From: Anaerolinea sp.
GTDB taxonomy: Bacteria; Chloroflexota; Anaerolineae; Anaerolineales; Villigracilaceae
Length of the DNA stretch: 51,333 nt
Assembly: GCA_020047815.1 (NCBI GenBank)
Contig: JAIFNG010000061.1
Location: 1-51,333 of the forward strand
Direction: 5' to 3'
Notes under the pieces: generated by a model
Databases searched by the model: none
What the model was told of the DNA's origin: nothing
The model's input: only the letters and a program-made list of their open reading frames with translations
Shown here: positions 1 to 9,279 of the stretch, one piece after another
Position numbering within the stretch: the first letter of the stretch is position 1
Layout of the letters: every line of letters begins with the position of its first letter
Position numbers and translations under genes: made by a program

Positions 1-974
1 CCCCCGCCGAAGCCGAATCCATCAAGAAGGACTTCCGCAAGGCGCTGGCTGACACCGGACTCGTCGTCCCAATGGCAACCACCAACCTTTTCGGTGACCC
101 CATCTTCAAGGACGGTGCTTTTACATCCAACGATCCCAAAGTGCGCGCCTACGCCATTCATAAGACCCTGCATGCCATTGATCTGGGTGTGGAATTTGGC
201 GCAAAAACCTACGTCTTTTGGGGTGGACGCGAAGGCACTGAAACCGATTCCAGCAAGAGCGCAGTGGACTCCATCAAACGCAGCCGCGAAGCCATGAACT
301 TCTTCTGTGAATATGCGCTTGATAAAAAATATGACTTGAAATTTGCACTGGAAGCCAAACCCAACGAGCCGCGCGGTGACATCTACAACCCGACAACTGG
401 TCACATGCTGGCATTCATCTCAACCCTCGACCACCCCGAGATGGTCGGTGTAAACCCGGAAGTGGCGCACGAACACATGGCCGGCATCAACTTTATGCAT
501 GGAGTTGCCCAGGCCTGGGAAGCGGGCAAACTCTTCCATATTGATCTGAACGACCAGTATCCCGGACGCTATGATCAGGATCTGCGTTTCGGTTCCCGGG
601 ATATCAAAGCTGCCTTCTACCTTGTTAAATTCCTTGAGGATGTCAAATACGCCGGTTCCCGACATTTTGATGCACACGCCTACCGCACGGAAGATTACGA
701 GGGCGTCAAAGACTTCGCCCGTGGCTGCATGCGCACCTATCTGATGCTGAAAGAGAAAGCCGCCCAGTTCAATGCCGACAAGGAAATTCAGGCAATATTG
801 GCGGAAGTCAATGCTGACGATGGCTCAATGGATCAATATTTTGGCAAATACTCTACTGAAAAGGCCAGGTCACTCATGTCTCAGCCTTTTGACCGTGCAG
901 CCATCAGTTCCCGCGGCTTGCAATACGAGCGCCTCGACCAACTCACAATTGATTTGTTACTGGGCACTCGTTAA
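1..974 (+). CDS. xylA: Xylose isomerase, C-terminal part (5' end outside window)
   Basis: Interconverts D-xylose and D-xylulose in the cytoplasm, the first step of the isomerase route of xylose use. The reading frame is open from base 3, so the first ATG (72) is internal: the codons before it encode a typical segment ending [16 protein letters not shown]. Metal-ligand regions are visible: [24 protein letters not shown], the HIDLNDQ...YDQDLRFGS pair of acidic residues, and RHFDAHAYR. The catalytic His/Asp pair of the family lies upstream and cannot be checked. The roughly 320 codons present and the motif style match the shorter, actinobacterial-type (group I) isomerases of about 390 residues. 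xylB follows after 187 bp containing a long inverted repeat. Family assignment is very secure. Confidence 0.95.
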   Translation, partial: PAEAESIKKDFRKALADTGLVVPMATTNLFGDPIFKDGAFTSNDPKVRAYAIHKTLHAIDLGVEFGAKTYVFWGGREGTETDSSKSAVDSIKRSREAMNFFCEYALDKKYDLKFALEAKPNEPRGDIYNPTTGHMLAFISTLDHPEMVGVNPEVAHEHMAGINFMHGVAQAWEAGKLFHIDLNDQYPGRYDQDLRFGSRDIKAAFYLVKFLEDVKYAGSRHFDAHAYRTEDYEGVKDFARGCMRTYLMLKEKAAQFNADKEIQAILAEVNADDGSMDQYFGKYSTEKARSLMSQPFDRAAISSRGLQYERLDQLTIDLLLGTR

Positions 975-1000
975 GTTCCATAAAAAAACCGTTACTTTTT

Positions 1001-1065
1001 TAAGCAAATGCCGTTAACCAACAAGTTGCACGATCGATCCTTGGAAAATTAGCGGCATTTGCTTA
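1001..1065. repeat. 17-bp inverted repeat between xylA and xylB
   Basis: Arms 1001-1017 and 1049-1065 pair over 17 positions with one G-T pair, around a 31-nt loop. There is no T-run on the + side. It may attenuate or stabilise mRNA between xylA and xylB, or act as an operator for a sugar regulator. Function is inferred only. Confidence 0.5.
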
Positions 1066-1161
1066 TTTGTATTAACCAGCAGGTCGGGTTCTCCGGCTGA
1101 CTTTTCCAACAAACACAAACATTCGCAGGTATAAACCCACTCTAAAATTGGAGGAATCAAA

Positions 1162-2667
1162 ATGACATATTTTATTGGCATTGACTCATCAACCACTGCC
1201 ACCAAAGCCCTGTTGATGAATGAGCATGGGGCAGTATTAGGCGTGGCTTCGAATGAATATTCATATGAGACCCCCCATCCTTTGTGGAGCGAGCAATCTC
1301 CATCCCTATGGTGGCATGGCACCGTTGAGAGTATCCGCCAGGTACTTGCAAAAACAAACGTGGATCCATCCGCTGTAAAAGGCATTGGACTGACCGGACA
1401 AATGCACGGGCTGGTGTTACTGGATGAAGAAGGCCAGGTACTCCGCCCCGCTCTCTTGTGGAACGATCAACGCACAGCCGCACAATGCGACACCATCCGC
1501 CTAAAGCTTGGCCGCGAAAAACTGATCCAGATCACGGGAAATGACGCACTGACAGGTTTCACCGCCCCAAAGATCCTGTGGGTGCAGGAAAACGAACCGG
1601 AAATTTGGAAACGCGTACGTCACATACTGCTTCCAAAAGATTACGTGCGCTACAAATTGACGGGTGAATTCGCCATTGACTGCGCGGATGGAGCGGGTAC
1701 CATTCTGTTTGACCTGGAAAAGCGAACCTGGTCGCCGGAAGTATTATCTGCGCTTGGTATTCCATTTGAATATCTTCCAAAAGTCTTTGAAGGGACGGAT
1801 ATCACTGGCACATTGCTGCCCAAAGTGGCTGGCGAACTCGGCTTACCTGTTAACACCCCTGTGATCGCTGGCGGAGGAGATCAAGCCGCCAGTGCAGTCG
1901 GCACAGGAGCAGTCACCGCTGGCGTGGCTTCGCTCAGCCTTGGAACTTCTGGTGTAGTCTTCGTCACTACCGATACGCCGGCCATCGAACCAAACGGACG
2001 GTTACACGCATTTTGTCATTCTGTGCCTGGCAAATGGCATTTCATGGGAGTAATGCTCTCAGCAGCGGGAAGTCTGCGCTGGCACCGGGATACATTTGCT
2101 CCAAAAACGGGTTACGATCAACTGCTTGAACCTGCAGCCAATATTCAACCTGGCAGTGACGGCTTGCTCTTCCTGCCCTATCTAACCGGGGAGCGCACAC
2201 CTCACCCCGACCCGCTTGCCCGCGGAGCCTTCGTTGGGCTGACAGTGCGTCACACCCTGCCCCATTTGACCCGCTCTGTCATCGAAGGCGTTTCTTTCGG
2301 ATTGAGGGACAGCTTCGAATTAATAAAAAATGCCGGTGTGGCACAGATCAAAGAAGTGCGCGTTACAGGCGGCGGAGCAAAAAGCCCGCTCTGGCGGCAG
2401 ATCCTGGCAGATATTTTGGAAGTTGAATTGACAACGGTTGCATCTGAGGAAGGTGCCGCCTACGGCGCAGCCCTGCTTGCGGCTGTTGGCACAGGGACAT
2501 TCCCGGATGTGCGCTCAGCCTGCGAGAAAGTGATCCAGATCACCGGCACCACCAAACCAGGACAGAACAGCGCGATCTATAATGAACTCTACCCGATCTA
2601 TCGTGATCTGTATCCGTCGTTATCTGCTCAATTCAAGAGACTTTCAAAGTTTTCACAAACCAATTAA
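1162..2667 (+). CDS. xylB: Xylulokinase
   Basis: Phosphorylates D-xylulose with ATP to D-xylulose 5-phosphate, feeding the pentose phosphate pathway. The 501-residue length is normal for an FGGY-family sugar kinase. The N-terminal phosphate-binding segment YFIGIDSSTTATKALLM (residues 3-19), the substrate-domain segment GLTGQMHGLVLLD, WNDQRT, the second-domain GGGDQAASAVG and the C-terminal adenosine-binding VTGGGAKSPLWRQI are all present. TTGGAGGAATC precedes the ATG, a good ribosome site. The gene directly follows xylA and is closed by a strong hairpin at 2723-2757. A sugar-specific relative in the FGGY family is formally possible, but the xylA neighbour and motif set make xylulokinase the best call. 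Confidence 0.93.
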   Translation: MTYFIGIDSSTTATKALLMNEHGAVLGVASNEYSYETPHPLWSEQSPSLWWHGTVESIRQVLAKTNVDPSAVKGIGLTGQMHGLVLLDEEGQVLRPALLWNDQRTAAQCDTIRLKLGREKLIQITGNDALTGFTAPKILWVQENEPEIWKRVRHILLPKDYVRYKLTGEFAIDCADGAGTILFDLEKRTWSPEVLSALGIPFEYLPKVFEGTDITGTLLPKVAGELGLPVNTPVIAGGGDQAASAVGTGAVTAGVASLSLGTSGVVFVTTDTPAIEPNGRLHAFCHSVPGKWHFMGVMLSAAGSLRWHRDTFAPKTGYDQLLEPAANIQPGSDGLLFLPYLTGERTPHPDPLARGAFVGLTVRHTLPHLTRSVIEGVSFGLRDSFELIKNAGVAQIKEVRVTGGGAKSPLWRQILADILEVELTTVASEEGAAYGAALLAAVGTGTFPDVRSACEKVIQITGTTKPGQNSAIYNELYPIYRDLYPSLSAQFKRLSKFSQTN

Positions 2668-2722
2668 CCGCGCGGACGCTTCGCGTTTTTATTTTCCCAA
2701 AGGCGGCTGATAAACATAAGAT

Positions 2723-2759
2723 ACGGGTCTGGTTTCATTTTGTGAGACCAGACCCGTTA
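2723..2759 (+). terminator. Hairpin after xylB
   Basis: Perfect 11-bp stem (2723-2733 with 2747-2757) and a 13-nt loop. Only a short T/A tail follows, so termination is probable but not textbook. It separates the xylose pair from the next transcription unit. Confidence 0.55.
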
Positions 2760-2827
2760 TATAATGCCTACAGTCACAAATTGCGCTTTCCACCTTGAAA
2801 AAAAGCGTAATTTATGACCGTCGTGGG

Positions 2828-2833
2828 TATAAT
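2828..2833 (+). promoter_or_regulatory. -10 hexamer TATAAT for the MFS gene
   Basis: A perfect TATAAT ends 10 nt before the ATG at 2844. A transcript starting about 7 nt after the hexamer would have a leader of about 4 nt. The hexamer lies inside the longer possible reading frame that starts at 2814, which argues against that start. Confidence 0.55.
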
Positions 2834-2843
2834 TTCCCTCATC

Positions 2844-4019
2844 ATGCAGATCAAACCTTCCAAAATTACAATTTTCCTTCTCACAGCTGGTTGCTTCCTT
2901 TCATTCTTCGTCTTTGGATTCACTGACAACCTCAAAGGCCCCACCCTGCCAGCCATGCTTGCGGAGCTGAATATTAGCTACGGCACAGGCGGGAACATTT
3001 TCTTCGGCGAATATCTGGGATTTCTCATTGCCACCCTGATCACAGGCATTCTCGCTGACCGCTTTGGACTGAAAAGTGTCATCATTCTGGCCGGCGTTTT
3101 TTTGGGGATCGGTGTTGGTGGATACAGCTTTTTTCAATCTGCCATCCTGCTTTCCGGATCGCTCTTCATACTTGGGATGGGCCTGGGTGCGCTCGAACTT
3201 GGCCCCAATGCCATCATCGTCAGTTTGCACCATGAACACAAGGGGCTTTTTCTTAACCTCATGTCAGTCCTGCATGGATTGGGATCACTCCTTGCGCCGC
3301 TCTTTGCAGGCTGGCTATTAAGCATAAGTGTTTCCTGGCGGGTGATCTATCGCTGGGACATCCTGCTGATCGCCCTGTTCGTTTTTATTTTTATCTTCCT
3401 GCGTTTTCCAAAAGCCGAAGAAAAAGCGCAGCTTGATTTCCGCCACATTCCGCAAATCGCATTCAAAGGACATTTGCCCTGGTTTTATGTTGCAATTACC
3501 TTTTATGTCGCAGCAGAGATCGGGATCGCATCCTGGCTGGTCACCTTTCTACAGGAATTTCACAACATTCCAGTAGCCGCCAGCAATCAATCCATGTCAT
3601 TCTTCTTTGCCATGCTCATGATCGGGCGCTTGATCGGCGGATTCTTCGTTCACCGCGTTGGTTATTTACGTTCCATACTTATCATGACCATTGGCAGCAT
3701 CTTCTGTGTTGTTGCCGGCTTATTCGGTCCCAAAGAGATGGCCTTCTTTCTACCCCTGACAGGTTTCTTCTTTTCCATCATCTTCCCCACCATCACAGCC
3801 GCCGTCTCTGATACACACACGGAAAACGGGAATACAATTCTCGGTGTGCTCTTTACCTTTGCCGGGCTTGGCGGCGTTATTGGTCCCTGGTCCATGGCGT
3901 GGGGCAGCGACCTCTTCGGTCTGCAAACAGGATTCTCGGTCATCATACTCTTTTTGGCCATCCTGCTCATCTCGATCATAACTCTTCTAAAAAGGATCTC
4001 AAATGGACAAAATACTTAA
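2844..4019 (+). CDS. MFS transporter, sugar-permease-like
   Basis: Polytopic inner-membrane protein of 391 residues with about 12 hydrophobic helices in two halves. The loop sequence GILADRFGLKSVIIL after helix 2 and a weaker counterpart (GGFFVHRVGYLRSILIM) in the second half are the MFS signature. The overall look is closest to the fucose/sugar-permease type, but the substrate cannot be read from sequence. An ATG at 2814 would add 10 residues, but the TATAAT promoter lies within that extension, so 2844 is preferred. The stop overlaps the start of the oxidoreductase gene by 17 nt, implying co-translation and a shared pathway, probably uptake and oxidation of one carbohydrate. Confidence 0.82.
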   Translation: MQIKPSKITIFLLTAGCFLSFFVFGFTDNLKGPTLPAMLAELNISYGTGGNIFFGEYLGFLIATLITGILADRFGLKSVIILAGVFLGIGVGGYSFFQSAILLSGSLFILGMGLGALELGPNAIIVSLHHEHKGLFLNLMSVLHGLGSLLAPLFAGWLLSISVSWRVIYRWDILLIALFVFIFIFLRFPKAEEKAQLDFRHIPQIAFKGHLPWFYVAITFYVAAEIGIASWLVTFLQEFHNIPVAASNQSMSFFFAMLMIGRLIGGFFVHRVGYLRSILIMTIGSIFCVVAGLFGPKEMAFFLPLTGFFFSIIFPTITAAVSDTHTENGNTILGVLFTFAGLGGVIGPWSMAWGSDLFGLQTGFSVIILFLAILLISIITLLKRISNGQNT

Positions 4020-4992
4020 CTGGGGATTGCTCTCCACCGCAAAAATAAATCGAGCCTTGATCAAACCCCTGCGCGCCTCAAAACGGACCAGGCTGCTGGC
4101 TGTTGCTTCGAGAAGTATTTCCTCAGCTGAAAGCTATGCCCGCGAGTGGAACATTCCGCGCGCTCATGGCAGTTACGAAGCCCTGCTCGCCGACCCTGAA
4201 ATTGATGTGGTCTACAACTCATTACCCAATCACCTGCACGCTGAGTGGACGATCAAGGCGCTGCGCGCCGGAAAACATGTGCTGTGTGAAAAACCTTTCG
4301 CACTGACAACTGCCGATGTGGACAAAATGAGTCAGGCCGCGCATGATAATGGCAGAGTACTGGCTGAGGCTTTCATGTATCGCCATCATGCACAAACCTT
4401 AAAGGTCAAGGAAATGGTGGACAGCGGTGTGCTGGGAAAACTGCAGCTCATCAAAGGTTCATTTACCTTTACCCTGACCCGCGAAGGCGATATTCGATCA
4501 AAGCAGGAGACGGGCGGCGGCAGCATTTGGGACATCGGCTGCTACCCCATATCCTACGCGCGGATGATCGTTGGCACCGAGCCGCTTGAAGTATTTGGCT
4601 GGCAGGTGAAAAGTGAAAATGGACCTGACGATTCTTTCATCGGCCAGATGAGATTCGAAGGCGGAATTCATGCCCAATTTGACAGCGGATTTAGATCCCC
4701 GGACCGTTCCATGATCGAGATCGTGGGTACCAATGCATCATTGAGTATTCCCAACCCCTTCAAGCCCCGAAAAACGGCTGAAATTTATCTTTCCCATGGA
4801 GACAAACAGGAAAAGATAAAGATCAAAGGAAATGAGCTGTACCTGGGTGAAGTGGAAGACATGTGCGACGCGATCACAGGGAAAAAAGCGCCGCGCATTT
4901 CGCATGAAGACAGCCGCGCCAATGTGGCCGTTATCCTGGCATTGCTAGAATCAGCTCAACTCGGAAAACCCGCCGCGCCTGCCCGCGCCTGA
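4003..4992 (+). CDS. Gfo/Idh/MocA family NAD(P)-dependent oxidoreductase
   Basis: Cytoplasmic sugar or polyol dehydrogenase of 329 residues. The N-terminal Rossmann fold shows the nucleotide-binding turn near residues 5-12 (WGLLSTAKI), followed by YNSLPNHLHAEW and the family hallmark CEKPFAL. The C-terminal domain carries GGGSIWDIGCYPISYARMIVG, the usual substrate-site helix. The start codon lies inside the end of the upstream permease gene and is preceded by AAAGGATCTCAA. It resembles the 1,5-anhydrofructose reductase / dimeric dihydrodiol dehydrogenase branch, but that subgroup assignment is by eye. A strong hairpin ends the unit, so permease and enzyme form a two-gene operon. Confidence 0.87.
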   Translation: MDKILNWGLLSTAKINRALIKPLRASKRTRLLAVASRSISSAESYAREWNIPRAHGSYEALLADPEIDVVYNSLPNHLHAEWTIKALRAGKHVLCEKPFALTTADVDKMSQAAHDNGRVLAEAFMYRHHAQTLKVKEMVDSGVLGKLQLIKGSFTFTLTREGDIRSKQETGGGSIWDIGCYPISYARMIVGTEPLEVFGWQVKSENGPDDSFIGQMRFEGGIHAQFDSGFRSPDRSMIEIVGTNASLSIPNPFKPRKTAEIYLSHGDKQEKIKIKGNELYLGEVEDMCDAITGKKAPRISHEDSRANVAVILALLESAQLGKPAAPARA

Positions 4993-5016
4993 TCAACTTC
5001 AGCCATGGAAATTCTG

Positions 5017-5053
5017 ATAAATCCCATTGGCCAAAACAGCCAATGGGATTTAT
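5017..5053 (+). terminator. Hairpin after the oxidoreductase gene
   Basis: A 15-bp perfect stem (5017-5031 with 5039-5053) and a 7-nt loop. The right arm runs into a TATAAT (5051-5056), so end of transcription and a possible promoter for the next gene are packed together. Confidence 0.6.
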
Positions 5054-5092
5054 AATCAAGTCACTATACTCTAATGACTGGAGGATTTTCCC

Positions 5093-6193
5093 ATGGCAAG
5101 TGTTACATACAAGAACGTTTTTAAGAAATTTGGTGATCTGATGATCATCAAAGACCTCAACATCCAAGTTGAGGATAAAGAATTCCTTGTGCTGGTTGGC
5201 CCCTCAGGCTGCGGCAAAACCACCGCCCTGCGCCTGTTGGCTGGACTGGAAGAGATCACAGATGGACAGATCATCATCGGTGACCGCGTGGTAAATGATG
5301 TTGCGCCCAAAGATCGCGATATTGCCATGGTCTTCCAGTCATACGCGTTATATCCTCACCTTTCGGTGTACGATAACATGGCGTTCGGCTTAAAGCTGCG
5401 CAAGACTCCAAAAGAGGAGATCAAGCGCCGGGTTGGTGATGCTGCTGAGATCCTTGGTATCACAGACCTGCTCCAGCGCAAGCCGCGCCAGCTCTCCGGC
5501 GGTCAACGCCAGCGTGTGGCAGTGGGACGCGCGATCGTGCGCGAACCAAAAGTATTCCTGTTCGATGAGCCGCTCTCCAACCTGGACGCCAAACTGCGCG
5601 TACAGATGCGCGCCGAGATCAGCAAACTTCACCAACGCCTGCAAACCACCTTCATCTATGTGACTCACGACCAGACCGAAGCCATGACCATGGCAAGCCG
5701 GATCGCGGTCATTAACAAAGGCAAACTGCTGCAGCTGGATACACCGCAAAATTTGTATGATTATCCAAACAATTTGTTTGTGGCCGGCTTCATTGGTTCA
5801 CCCGCCATGAACTTCTTCCCTGCCAAACTGGTCAAGGAAGGCGACAAAATGCTGGTGGACACAGGCGATTTCAAAGTTGCGATTCCCGACAAGCACGCCG
5901 CGCCCTACAAGAGCATGGACGGCAAGAGCGTTGTCTTCGGCATTCGCCCCGAAAACATCCATGACCCCGAATTTGCCCCGCAAAACATCCTGGCCGAAAA
6001 GATCACATCCAAAGTGGATGTAACCGAATTGATGGGCAATGAAACCCTCCTGTACCTCGTCAGCGGCAAGAATTCATATGTTGGGCGTGTTGACCCGCGC
6101 TCGAAACTGCGCGTCAGCGATTCTGCCGCAATGATCTTCGATATGGACAAGTTCCATATCTTTGATGCAGAAACCGAAAACGCAATTCGATAA
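5093..6193 (+). CDS. ABC transporter ATPase, MalK/UgpC/MsmX type
   Basis: ATP-hydrolysing subunit of a carbohydrate importer at the inner face of the membrane, 366 residues. Visible elements: Walker A GPSGCGKTT (36-44), the Q-loop MVFQSYALYPHL, signature LSGGQ (134-138), Walker B LFDEP with D158-E159, and the H-loop THDQTEAM. The C-terminal 120 residues form the TOBE/MalK regulatory domain (VFGIRPENIHD). TGGAGGATTTTCCC precedes the ATG. It stands alone, about 1.6 kb before the malE-like gene, as is common for a shared ATPase serving several CUT1 importers. The likely partners in this window are the MalE/F/G-type genes at 7.8-11.7 kb. Confidence 0.93.
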   Translation: MASVTYKNVFKKFGDLMIIKDLNIQVEDKEFLVLVGPSGCGKTTALRLLAGLEEITDGQIIIGDRVVNDVAPKDRDIAMVFQSYALYPHLSVYDNMAFGLKLRKTPKEEIKRRVGDAAEILGITDLLQRKPRQLSGGQRQRVAVGRAIVREPKVFLFDEPLSNLDAKLRVQMRAEISKLHQRLQTTFIYVTHDQTEAMTMASRIAVINKGKLLQLDTPQNLYDYPNNLFVAGFIGSPAMNFFPAKLVKEGDKMLVDTGDFKVAIPDKHAAPYKSMDGKSVVFGIRPENIHDPEFAPQNILAEKITSKVDVTELMGNETLLYLVSGKNSYVGRVDPRSKLRVSDSAAMIFDMDKFHIFDAETENAIR

Positions 6194-6213
6194 ATAATCC
6201 CCGGGTAACCTTC

Positions 6214-6252
6214 ATTAGAGGTTGGCGCAAAACATACGCGCCAACCTCTAAT
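6214..6252 (+). terminator. Hairpin after the MalK-type gene
   Basis: Perfect 15-bp stem (6214-6228 with 6238-6252), 9-nt loop, followed by AT-rich sequence but no clean T-run. Confidence 0.6.
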
Positions 6253-6253
6253 C

Positions 6254-6375
6254 ATTTAATCAAGGTTTGATTATTTCCCGCAGATTATTACAAAACCCAA
6301 AAAGCCATTTATGCCAGAAGGTAAATTAAGTGTCATAATTTTAAGGTTTCATTTTGTTAAAACACTTGATTAAAT
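6254..6375. promoter_or_regulatory. Inverted repeats upstream of the ROK gene, possible operators
   Basis: ATTTAATCAAG at 6254-6264 is the exact inverse of CTTGATTAAAT at 6365-6375. A related ATTAAGTG motif lies between them. AT-rich dyads in front of a ROK regulator gene suggest autoregulation, but no factor can be assigned from sequence. Confidence 0.35.
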
Positions 6376-6410
6376 ATGGATTTGTGCTACTATTAAGCAT
6401 AGAATAATAA

Positions 6411-7715
6411 TTGCAACTGGAAAACGTAGGCGTATTTATTGTGTTTTATTGGATCCCCGCTAATCAAAATATAAAGAATTTTAACAAACATTCTGCAGTA
6501 GATCTGATCCGTTTTGCATCCAATGGCATTTCACGGACAGAACTTGCAGAACGTATGGGTTTAACGCGCGCCGCGTTAACCATGATCGTTAATGATCTGC
6601 TCGAAAACGGGGTTATCCTGGAAGCAGAGAGCCGTGCCGCTCCAAACGGACGTCCCCCAGTGGTATTGGAGATCAACCCAAAAGGCGGAATGGTGGCGGC
6701 AGTGGATATGGGTGCCACCCACATGAATATTGCCCTTGCAGACCTTTCTGCAAAAATTATTGGCGAAAAATACCTGCCGCTTGATATCCGGGAGGGACCT
6801 CAGGTATGTCTGGCGAAAGTCAGCCACGGCTTGAATACACTTTTGGAAGAGTGTGGATTTAACCTGTCGCAAGTGATGGCTGTCGGTATTGGGGTGCCTG
6901 GTCCAGTGATCACAGATGCCGGCATGGTGATTTCCCCCCCGATCATGCCAGGCTGGGATAAATACCCGATCCGTGACACCCTGGAAAAGGAATGGGGATG
7001 CTCCATTTCACTTAACAACGATGCCGAATTGGGGGCATTGGGCGAATGGGCCTATGGTGCCGGTCGTGGAGAGCGAAACCTGGCCTTCATTAAGGTCGGG
7101 AGCGGAATTGGGGCAGGGCTGATCATTGATCAACAGATCTATGGCGGCACCACAGGCTCCGCCGGCGAGATCGGACACATCACAATTGATGAAAACGGAC
7201 CGCTTTGTACCTGTGGAAATCATGGCTGTCTGGAAGCCTTTGCAGGCGGCAACGCCATTGCACAGCAGGCAAAAAAAATGGTTGAGTCAGGCAAGCGCAC
7301 CTTGCTTTCCGCTATTCCGATCGAAAATTTGACGGCTCAGGAAGTATCCAAAGCCGCCCGCCGTGGTGACCTGCCCTCCCAGGAGATCATCATGCGCGCC
7401 GGCACCTTCATTGGAATTGCCATTGCGGGACTTGTCAATCTATTCAACCCGGGTGCCGTGGTCATCGGGGGCGGTGTTGCCCTATCCGGTGATATGTTGA
7501 CAACCTCGATCCGTCAGGCTGTCCGCGAACGATCCCTGCTTGCACTGGAACAAGGCTTGCACATTACAACCGCCATGCTTGGCAGGCGCTCTTCTTTAAC
7601 AGGCGCCGCTGTACAGGCGGTTAATATTGCCATCCATGACATCATTGAAAAGAAACATCCCGCTTCCAGGGATATTCTCACGCCAGGTACAAAACAGGCG
7701 TTAGCCATTAAATAA
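6411..7715 (+). CDS. ROK-family transcriptional regulator (XylR/NagC type)
   Basis: Sugar-responsive repressor of about 434 residues. The N-terminal winged helix-turn-helix lies around residues 25-85 (LIRFASNGISRTELAERMGL, then DLLENGVI). The ROK kinase-like domain begins near residue 95 with VAAVDMGATHMNIAL. The zinc-site signature CTCGNHGCLEAFAGG is complete, as is VGSGIGAGLIID. The start is a TTG at 6411. A TAGAAT hexamer at 6400-6405 would give a nearly leaderless message. A GTG at 6441 is an alternative, because the first ten residues are atypical for the family. Position before the binding-protein/permease/amylase genes suggests control of maltodextrin or xylose genes. The inducer is unknown. 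Confidence 0.85.
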   Translation: MQLENVGVFIVFYWIPANQNIKNFNKHSAVDLIRFASNGISRTELAERMGLTRAALTMIVNDLLENGVILEAESRAAPNGRPPVVLEINPKGGMVAAVDMGATHMNIALADLSAKIIGEKYLPLDIREGPQVCLAKVSHGLNTLLEECGFNLSQVMAVGIGVPGPVITDAGMVISPPIMPGWDKYPIRDTLEKEWGCSISLNNDAELGALGEWAYGAGRGERNLAFIKVGSGIGAGLIIDQQIYGGTTGSAGEIGHITIDENGPLCTCGNHGCLEAFAGGNAIAQQAKKMVESGKRTLLSAIPIENLTAQEVSKAARRGDLPSQEIIMRAGTFIGIAIAGLVNLFNPGAVVIGGGVALSGDMLTTSIRQAVRERSLLALEQGLHITTAMLGRRSSLTGAAVQAVNIAIHDIIEKKHPASRDILTPGTKQALAIK

Positions 7716-7813
7716 AAGGAGGTGGTACCCTGCTCCCCGACCAAACCATAAAATTACGCTGATCTGTTCAAGAAACATAAATCAAAACTTTCCAATTTTC
7801 AAGGAGAAGATGA

Positions 7814-9130
7814 ATGAAAACAAAAATTAGTTTGTTAATCAGCCTGTTGGTAATTGCCAGCATGGCACTCACGGCTTGCGGCGCTTCCGCCACGGAAGCA
7901 CCGGCTGCCGAAGTCCCCGCAGTCGAAGAACCCGCCGTTGAAGAACCTGCCGCCACCGAAGCACCCATGGACGAAGCTGAACCCATTACCATTACATTCT
8001 GGGAACAGGAAGGCGAAGACGTGGATGTGTTCATTGACGGCCTGATCGCCGACTTCCAGGCAGCCAACCCGAACATCACCGTCGAGCGCACCCACTACGA
8101 GAACGAAGCACTGCGCGATCAGTTCCAGACCGCTTCCCTCGCCGAAGCTGCCCCTGATGTAGTCCGCGTTCCCAATGACTTCGCTGGTCCTTTCAGCACC
8201 CTCGAGATCATTGCACCCGTTGATGCCTTGTTCGATGAGGCCTTCCTTGGTCAGTTCTTCCCCGGTTCCCTCGACCCGGCTAAAGTTGCCGGCACCCTCT
8301 GGGGCGTTCCTGACAACTACGGCAATCACCTGATGTTGATCTACAACAAATCCCTGATCGCCGAACCCCCTGCCACATTCGAAGAATTGATCACCGTCTC
8401 CAAGGAACTCACCACGGGTGATGTTCAGGGTTTTGCCTACAACTTAAATGAACCCTTCTGGGGCGCCGGCTTCTATGGCGCTTTCGGCGGCTGGCCTCTC
8501 GATGAGAATGATCAGCCCCAGTTCGACAACCAGGCTTTCGTTGATTACCTGACCTTTGTGGCTTCTCTCAAGACCGACGGTGTTGTTCCCGCGGAATGTG
8601 ATTATGCCTGCGCCGACACCCTGATGAAGGAAGGCAAAGCTGCCATGATCATCAACGGCGACTGGTCTCTTGGCGATTACACAACCGCCATTGGTGACAA
8701 CCTGGGCGTTGCCCCGGTTCCCACCATCAACGGCCAGCCCTACACCGAAATGACCGCCGGCAAGTACTTCATGGTATCCAATGCTGTTCTTGATGATGCC
8801 GCCCGCCAGGAAGCTGTCACCGCGTTCATTACCTACATGACCTCCGCCGACATTCAAAAGAAATGGCTGGATGAATTCAAACGCCTGCCCTCCAATGTTG
8901 AAATTGCGAAGGACCCCAGCATCGCCAGCGACCCGATCCTCGCCGGCTCCATGGCTGACCTCGCTGTGGGCCGCGGTCAACCGGCCGCTCCCGAAATGCG
9001 CTGCGCATGGGATGCCTGGCGCCCGAACCTCGAAGGCGTGATGGCTGGCACGGTTACCCCTGCTGACGCCGCTCCTGCCGCTCAGGAAGCCGCTGACGCC
9101 TGTGTTGCCACCCTCGGCACAACCCCATAA
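7814..9130 (+). CDS. Maltodextrin-type ABC transporter substrate-binding lipoprotein
   Basis: Extracytoplasmic receptor delivering oligosaccharide to the MalF/MalG channel, 438 residues. The signal peptide is lipoprotein-type with lipobox LTAC and lipidated Cys22, then an Ala/Glu/Pro-rich tether (about residues 25-58) and the mature fold starting ITITFWEQEG. The mid-region EGKAAMIINGDWSLGDY is typical of MalE-like family 1 binding proteins. AAGGAGAAG precedes the start. It is followed by a near-perfect 19-bp hairpin and then the two permease genes. This is the usual arrangement in which the receptor is made in excess over the membrane parts. The sugar is inferred from the neighbouring GH13 genes, not from binding residues. 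Confidence 0.92.
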   Translation: MKTKISLLISLLVIASMALTACGASATEAPAAEVPAVEEPAVEEPAATEAPMDEAEPITITFWEQEGEDVDVFIDGLIADFQAANPNITVERTHYENEALRDQFQTASLAEAAPDVVRVPNDFAGPFSTLEIIAPVDALFDEAFLGQFFPGSLDPAKVAGTLWGVPDNYGNHLMLIYNKSLIAEPPATFEELITVSKELTTGDVQGFAYNLNEPFWGAGFYGAFGGWPLDENDQPQFDNQAFVDYLTFVASLKTDGVVPAECDYACADTLMKEGKAAMIINGDWSLGDYTTAIGDNLGVAPVPTINGQPYTEMTAGKYFMVSNAVLDDAARQEAVTAFITYMTSADIQKKWLDEFKRLPSNVEIAKDPSIASDPILAGSMADLAVGRGQPAAPEMRCAWDAWRPNLEGVMAGTVTPADAAPAAQEAADACVATLGTTP

Positions 9131-9143
9131 TTTTTAGTTCCAA

Positions 9144-9184
9144 AAATAAGCTGGAGAGCATGAAACATGCTCTCCAGCTTATTT
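9144..9184 (+). terminator. Strong hairpin between receptor and permease genes
   Basis: A 19-bp perfect stem (9144-9162 with 9166-9184) closed by an AAA loop and ending in T residues. It lies between the receptor stop (9130) and the malF-like start (9280), consistent with partial termination or 3'-end protection that raises receptor expression over the permeases. Confidence 0.7.
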
Positions 9185-9279
9185 CATCTGATAGACACCC
9201 TCAAATGTTCCTGGGATTCGACGATCTTTTCCAGGATCTCACAGCAAACCCCGCTTCCTGATAAATACCAGAGGTTAAC

